A stretch of DNA of 64,000 nucleotides from Streptomyces sp. TLI_235 (GTDB lineage Bacteria; Actinomycetota; Actinomycetes; Streptomycetales; Streptomycetaceae): assembly GCA_002300355.1 (NCBI GenBank), contig NSGV01000007.1:1-64000 (forward strand), read 5' to 3'. The notes beneath the pieces are model-generated. The model was not told the origin of the DNA, ran no database searches, and saw only the letters and a program-made list of their open reading frames with translations. The stretch's first letter is position 1; every line of letters begins with the position of its first letter. Made by a program: the position numbers and the translations under genes. This document shows, piece after piece, positions 59,705-64,000 of the stretch.

Positions 59705-59824
59705 AATGCTCTCCCGTGCCGAGCCGTCGGCTCATGTACGGCCCAGTTGGTTCCGGTTCTCAGCTGTGCAGCCCATTGCGGTCAGGGGCTTTCGGCTCGC
59801 CGGCCGAGTCACTCGGCTCGCTGG

Positions 59825-60292
59825 TCATGGTTCCGCGCCGGGCTCGGGCTCGGTGGCGCGTACGACGACGACCGGGCAGCGGGCGTGCTGGACACAGTGC
59901 TGGCCCACCGACCCGAGGAGTGCTTCGGTGAAGCCGCCGTGCCCGCGGTTGCCCACGACGAGCAGGTCGGCGTCGGCGGCGGCCTTGAGCAGCGCCGCAG
60001 CCGGATGGTCCTGAACGACGTGCTGGCGGATGTCGACCCGCGGAGCGGTGCCCACGGTCTCGGTGACGGCGTCGGCCAGGATCCGCTGCGCGGTGCCGGT
60101 GAAATCGAAGGACCCGAGGACGGGAGCGGGCCAGCCGTAGCCGACCGGGTACTGCCAGGCGATCAGCACGTCGATACTGCCGCCTGTCATCGCGGCCTGC
60201 CGGACCGCCCAGCGCAGCGCTGCCTTCGACGCCGGTGAACCGTCCACACCCACCACGATTCGAGTCGACGAACCGACTTCCTCGCTCACCAC
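59825..60292 (-). CDS. Universal stress protein (UspA family)
   Basis: Complete single-domain Usp of 155 aa. RIVVGVDGSPASKAALRWAV forms the first strand with the nucleotide-contacting Asp, and the C-terminus has VVGNRGHGGFTEALLGSVGQ followed by HARCPVVVVR, the full ATP-binding signature. Such proteins help survival under energy or redox stress. It begins near the 3' end of the MBL hydrolase on the same strand and may be co-transcribed with the CBS/MBL stress genes, a grouping frequent in actinobacterial dormancy regions. Confidence 0.9.
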   Translation of the reverse strand: MVSEEVGSSTRIVVGVDGSPASKAALRWAVRQAAMTGGSIDVLIAWQYPVGYGWPAPVLGSFDFTGTAQRILADAVTETVGTAPRVDIRQHVVQDHPAAALLKAAADADLLVVGNRGHGGFTEALLGSVGQHCVQHARCPVVVVRATEPEPGAEP

Positions 60293-60459
60293 ACGCCTCC
60301 GACCGTTATGCCGATTTCACTGCCAGCATCAGTGGGTCGTGCAGGCCGCGCCATCCGGGACGCGGCGGAGTGGAATCGCTGCCGCCCGGCGGCGACGGGT
60401 GTCAATGCTTCACCAGGGGTGGCCTCCTTCCGGCGCACTTCCATCGGCCCCACGATCGC

Positions 60460-61885
60460 TCAGCGGACCAGGACGCGTTCGCCGGAGCGCGGGACGACGG
60501 CCGTCCAACCGAGTTCGCGGTCGATGCGGTCGCGCAGGCCCTGCGATCCGTCGGGCTCGCCGTGCACGAGGTAGGTGGCGCTCGGCGGCGGCGCGTCGCG
60601 GAGCCAGTCGATGATCTCGGCGGCGTCGGCGTGGGCGGAGAAGGCGGGCACGTTGACGATCTCGGCCCGTACGGGGACGTAGGTGCCGTACATCTTCAGC
60701 ACGCGGGTGCCGTCCACCAGGTCGCGGGCGCGGGGTGCCCGCGGCGGCGAAGCCGACGACGATCACGGTGTTGCGCGGGTCGGGCAGCAGCCGGCGCAGG
60801 TGGTGGACGACGCGTCCGCCGGTGGCCATGCCGGAGGCGGAGACCAGGACGGACGGCACGCTGGAGTGCTCCAGTGCCAGGGACTCCTGGAGGGAGTGGA
60901 TCAGCGAGAACGGCTCGGGGTCCAGGGCCGACGCGCCTTCGGCGAGGATCTCGGGACGCAGCTGGCCGGAGCGCCGTGCGAAGGCCTCGCGGTAGATCTG
61001 CAGGGCGGCCAGCGCCATCGGGCTGTCCACACAGACGGGCGCCCCGGCGGGCAGCCGCCCGGTCCGGCGCAGCTCGGCGAGCTGGTGCAGCACGACCTCG
61101 GTGCGGTCGACGGCGAAGGACGGGATGACGACCGTGCCGCCGCGGGCGAGGGTGCGCTCGATCGCGGCTGCGAACCATTCGCGGGCGGCGGTCTCCTCGT
61201 GGTGGCGGTTGCCGTAGGTGGATTCCATCAGCAGGACGTCGGCGCCGGTGAACGGTTCGGGCGGGCGCAGCAGTGGGTGGACGGGCCGGCCGAGGTCGCC
61301 GCTGGCGGCGAGGGTGTGGCCGTCCTCCAGGGTGAGGTGGGCCCAGGCCGAGCCGAGGATGTGTCCGGCGTGGTGCAGTCGCAGCGTCATGCCGTCGGTG
61401 ATCTCGACGTCGGTGTCGAGCTGGACGGGGTCGAACATGCGCAGGGTGTTCTCGACGTCGTCCTCGTCGTAGAGCGGTTCGGCGGGTCGGTGCTTGGACC
61501 AGCCGTGCTGGTTGGCGTGGTCGGCGTCCTCGCGGAGCAGGTGGGCGCTGTCGCGCAGGATCAGCTCGGCGAGGCGGGCGGTGTCGGGGGTGGTCAGTAC
61601 CGGTCCGCGGAAGCCGTTCCGGACGAGTTTGGGCAGGTAGCCGCAGTGGTCCAGGTGGGCGTGGGTGAGGACCACCGCGTCGATGTCGGCCGGGTCGAGC
61701 GGGAGTGGGCGGCGGTTGAGCCGGCGCAGTTCGGCGAGTCCCTGGAACATGCCGCAGTCGACCATGACCCGGGCGCGGTCGGTTTCGACCAGGAACTTGC
61801 TGCCGGTGACGGTGCCGACGCCGCCGAGGAAGGTCAGCAGGCCCGGGCGGGGCTGCGGATGAGGGGTGGTGGCGTCCGTCGTCAT
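60460..61885 (-). CDS. MBL-fold beta-CASP metallo-hydrolase, apparent frameshift
   Basis: Beta-CASP nuclease-type hydrolase: LTFLGGVGTVTGSKFLVETD, the metal motif VLTHAHLDHCGYLPKLV (HxHxDH), GHILGSAWAHLTLEDGHTLA, MESTYGNRHHEETAAREWFA and the CASP segment SVLVSASGMATGGRVVHHLR. Near 60735 the frame changes; the correct ending is MYGTYVPVRAEIVNVPAFSA, HADAAEIIDWL, LVHGEPDGSQGLRDRI, stopping at 60460. Removing one base from the G4 run at 60732-60735 joins the parts into about 475 aa. Such proteins process RNA and in this neighbourhood type may act under stress. Confidence 0.85.
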
Positions 61886-62047
61886 GGCGACCTCACTGGG
61901 GAGTGGTCAGTTCCCATGATGGCGAGTGGTGGCTCGGCCGTCGCGGGCCGCATCGGCCCTGGCGGCCGGACCGAACGGCCCTGTGCGGTCCCGCCCGGGC
62001 GGGCGGACAGTGTTGGTAGGGAGACCATTCGCGGAGGAGTGAGGACC

Positions 62048-62865
62048 GTGCAGCATCGCAGTGTCCACGACGTGATGACCCGGGAGGTCGTCACTGCCAG
62101 GCCCGAGACACCCTTCAAGGGATTGCGGCGCTGTTCCACCGCAACGACATCACCGCGATCCCCGTCGTCGACGACCAGGGGCGCCCGATCGGTATGGTCT
62201 CCGAGGCGGACCTGCTCCGCAAGGAGGCTGTCCTGCCCGACCCGGAGGGCCGCGCCCCGGGCCGGTGGCTGGACGCCGCCGACCGGGCGCGCGCCGAGGC
62301 CGAGACGGCCGGCGGGCTCATGACCAGTCCGGCCGTCACCGCCCAGGCCTCCTGGTCCGTCGCGGAGGCCGCCCGCGCCATGGACCGACACAAGGTGAAG
62401 CGGCTCCCCGTGGTCGACGAGGTCGGCCGGCTGGTCGGCATCGTCTCCCGCCGTGACCTGCTGCAGGTCTTTCTGCGCCACGACGCCGCCATCCGCGAGG
62501 AGATCGTCCACGACGTGCTCGGCCAGACGCTGTGGCTGGCACCGGGTGACGTCCAGGTCGTCGTGCACGACGGCGTGGTCACCCTGACCGGACGGCTGCC
62601 GCGCCGCAGTCTCGTTCCGATCGCCGAGCAGCTGTGCCGCGCCGTGGACCGTGTGGTCGCGGTGCACCAGACCCTCGACTGGAGCGAGGACGACACCGAT
62701 GTCCACCTCGAACCCCCCGCGCCTACCGCGTCGACCGCTGAGTTCGACCCGGACGAGCAGGGCCCGGGCACGCTGTCCGAGGCGCTGACCCGGCGCGGGC
62801 CGGAAAAGCCCGGCTCAACGGCACGGGACCGCGCCACCCTCCACCTGTCCGCCTCCGCCACCTGA
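62048..62865 (+). CDS. CBS-pair protein with BON domain, apparent -1 frameshift
   Basis: GTG at 62048 opens QHRSVHDVMTREVVTARPET, the first CBS motif. The frame breaks at GGG 62119-62121, where one more G gives IAALFHRNDITAIPVVDDQG and joins to MVSEADLLRKEAVLPDPEGR. The second CBS runs through GLMTSPAVTAQASWSVAEAA and RLVGIVSRRDLLQVFLRHD. A BON domain follows (VQVVVHDGVVTLTGRLPRRS) and a disordered tail. CBS pairs bind adenosine nucleotides and sense energy state. It is divergent from the MBL hydrolase and associated with the Usp genes. Confidence 0.87.
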
Positions 62866-62969
62866 TCCGCATCGGAAGCCGGGGCGGCGGTTCAGCGGGA
62901 GCGCGCTCCGCGAGCGCGGTCCGTTCGCCGGAGGCTTCCCGACCTACCCCTTATGGAGTGCTGCGTTCC

Positions 62970-64000
62970 TCAAAGCAGGTAGATGTAGCGGCGTCGGAGT
63001 TGTCGGGTTGGTGGTGCTGGTCGGCCCCAGACCCAGGGTCGGGCGCGGGCGTTGAGTTGGGTGGTGGCCAGGCTGGTGGCTCGGGTGACCTCGTCGGGGT
63101 CGGCGAAGGACTGCCCGGCGAGGGCGGCCTTGCGGAAGATCCGCCACCAGCCCTCCTGGAGATTGAGCCAGCAGGCGCCGACCGGGATGAACACGTGCTT
63201 GATGCGTTGGTGGTCCTCGAGCCAGGTCCGGGTGGAGACACTGTTGTGAGACGACAGGTTGTCAGTCACCACGTAGATGTCACCGGTCGGGTTCGCTTCC
63301 TCGAGCAGCTGCAGAAACTGCTGGTAGAAGGCACTGTTGCGGGACGGCGCGGCCATCGTGACCTCCTGGCCGTCGCGGATGCGCAGGCCCCCGTAGACCC
63401 AGGTCTTTCTCCGGACCGCGCGAGTAGTCCACCTCGTTCTTGATGCGACGGCCGTCCGGCGACCAGCCCGGCGCCGGCGGGAAGGTGCGCGGGATCACCG
63501 GCCCGAGCTCATCGGCGCACACGACCGTCGCGCCGTCGGGCGGGCAGGTGTACAGACCGATGATCCGCGTTCTTTTCCCTCGAAGTCCCGGTCCTTCGAC
63601 CGGGTCCACGACCGGGTGCGACGCCACCTCACACCCTCCGCGAGCAGGATCCGCCGCACCTGGGAGCGGCCGACCCCGATCCCCAGCCGCCGGGCCTCCT
63701 CGGCGAGTGCGTCCAGCGTCCACTCCGGCGGGCCTGCCTCGTCCACCGGGACCAGTTCCCTGTCCGCCTGCCGGGCCGGCGGCCCGGGCGGCACCTGCTT
63801 GACGAGGGCGATGATCCGGGACCGCTCGGCCTCGGTGAGCCGCCTGGGCCGACCGGTGATCGGCCGGTCCTCCAGCCCCTCGAGCCCGAGATCGTTGAAC
63901 CGGTGCAGCCACCACCGGACCGTCTTCGCATGACACCCCAGCTCGGCGGCGATCGCCGCCACCCGCAGGCCCTCCCGGCTCAGCGCGATAATCCGCGCCC
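62970..64000 (-). CDS. IS630 family transposase, runs off the window end, apparent frameshifts
   Basis: Minus-strand IS630 transposase whose start lies beyond 64000. N-terminal helix-turn-helix AAIAAELGCHAKTVRWWLHR and GLEGLEDRPITGRPRRLTEA, then WTLDALAEEARRLGIGVGRS. The first catalytic Asp region follows after a frame change near 63577 (one missing G), with CADELGPVIPRTFPPAPGWS. After another change near 63405 come MAAPSRNSAFYQQFLQLLEE, IYVVTDNLSSHNSVSTRTWL (second Asp) and PVGACWLNLQEGWWRIFRKA, ending QLRRRYIYLL at 62970. The expected NxxE glutamate aligns at LNLQE. The left end of the element should lie near 62950. Confidence 0.83.

Noticed and set aside
1..64000. tRNA, rRNA, riboswitch or CRISPR signatures anywhere in the window.
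   Set aside because: None seen on reading either strand; a covariance-model scan would be needed to exclude small RNAs.

Overview
The window is high-GC actinobacterial DNA, most likely from a Streptomyces or close relative. The signs are strong G/C bias at third codon positions, frequent GTG and TTG starts, GTGA/ATGA start-stop overlaps, LmbU, TrmB/LuxR-like and STAND-NTPase proteins, and many actinobacterial IS types. It reads as an accessory region: a biosynthetic gene cluster of about 28 kb between a patchwork of small metabolic and regulatory genes on the left and an IS-rich scrap yard on the right.

Left part (1-13.4 kb): three SDR/VOC-type enzymes, an IS110 element, an SRPBCC protein, an Rhs remnant joined to a SUKH-like C-terminus, an AraC-GyrI regulator, a serine hydrolase, a DinB protein, an ArsR/S41-peptidase divergent pair and an ISAs1-type transposase fragment.

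Central cluster (13.6-41.8 kb): it is bracketed by two tiny double-glycine precursor peptides (13827-13922 on + and 41710-41811 on -) whose cores share AHCV. The left arm (+) carries precursor 1, a C39-peptidase ABC exporter, a broken condensation-domain stub with a 19-bp tandem repeat, a carrier protein, two adenylate-forming enzymes and a cupin-like protein. In the middle lie a LuxR-type regulator and a 53-residue exported peptide. The right arm is one long minus-strand operon of about 15 genes (37.7 to 21.9 kb): S66/MccF-like peptidase, an unrecognised protein, a ProRS-like protein, a glycosyltransferase-aminotransferase fusion, three methyltransferases, a YdjC-type deacetylase, an AsnRS-like protein, a PhyH dioxygenase, a P450, an APH-like kinase, a full MetRS, a BtrN-like radical SAM enzyme, LmbU and a HAD protein. 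Upstream on the same strand are a JmjC oxygenase, a free-standing condensation domain with a degenerate motif, and precursor 2. Near-identical palindromes GTCTCGCCGGCGGGAC lie about 165 bp upstream of both arms and are candidate LmbU sites. My reading is a hybrid pathway combining GG-leader peptides, carrier-bound acyl chemistry, an amino sugar or cyclitol and synthetase-like ligases, with several self-protection genes. The product is unknown.

Right part (42-64 kb): a frameshifted STAND/TPR ATPase, a frameshifted serine recombinase, IS21, IS701 inserted exactly at an IS5 border, an SDR, a flavoprotein scrap, an HxlR fragment, XRE and SDR genes, an IS5 remnant, an IS3 carrying an IS30 scrap, a LysR regulator, DUF1330, universal stress proteins, a beta-CASP metallo-hydrolase, a CBS-BON protein and an IS630 transposase that runs off the end. 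Most apparent frameshifts in the window are cured by adding one base to a C or G run, so several of these 'pseudogenes' may be intact genes in an imperfect sequence.
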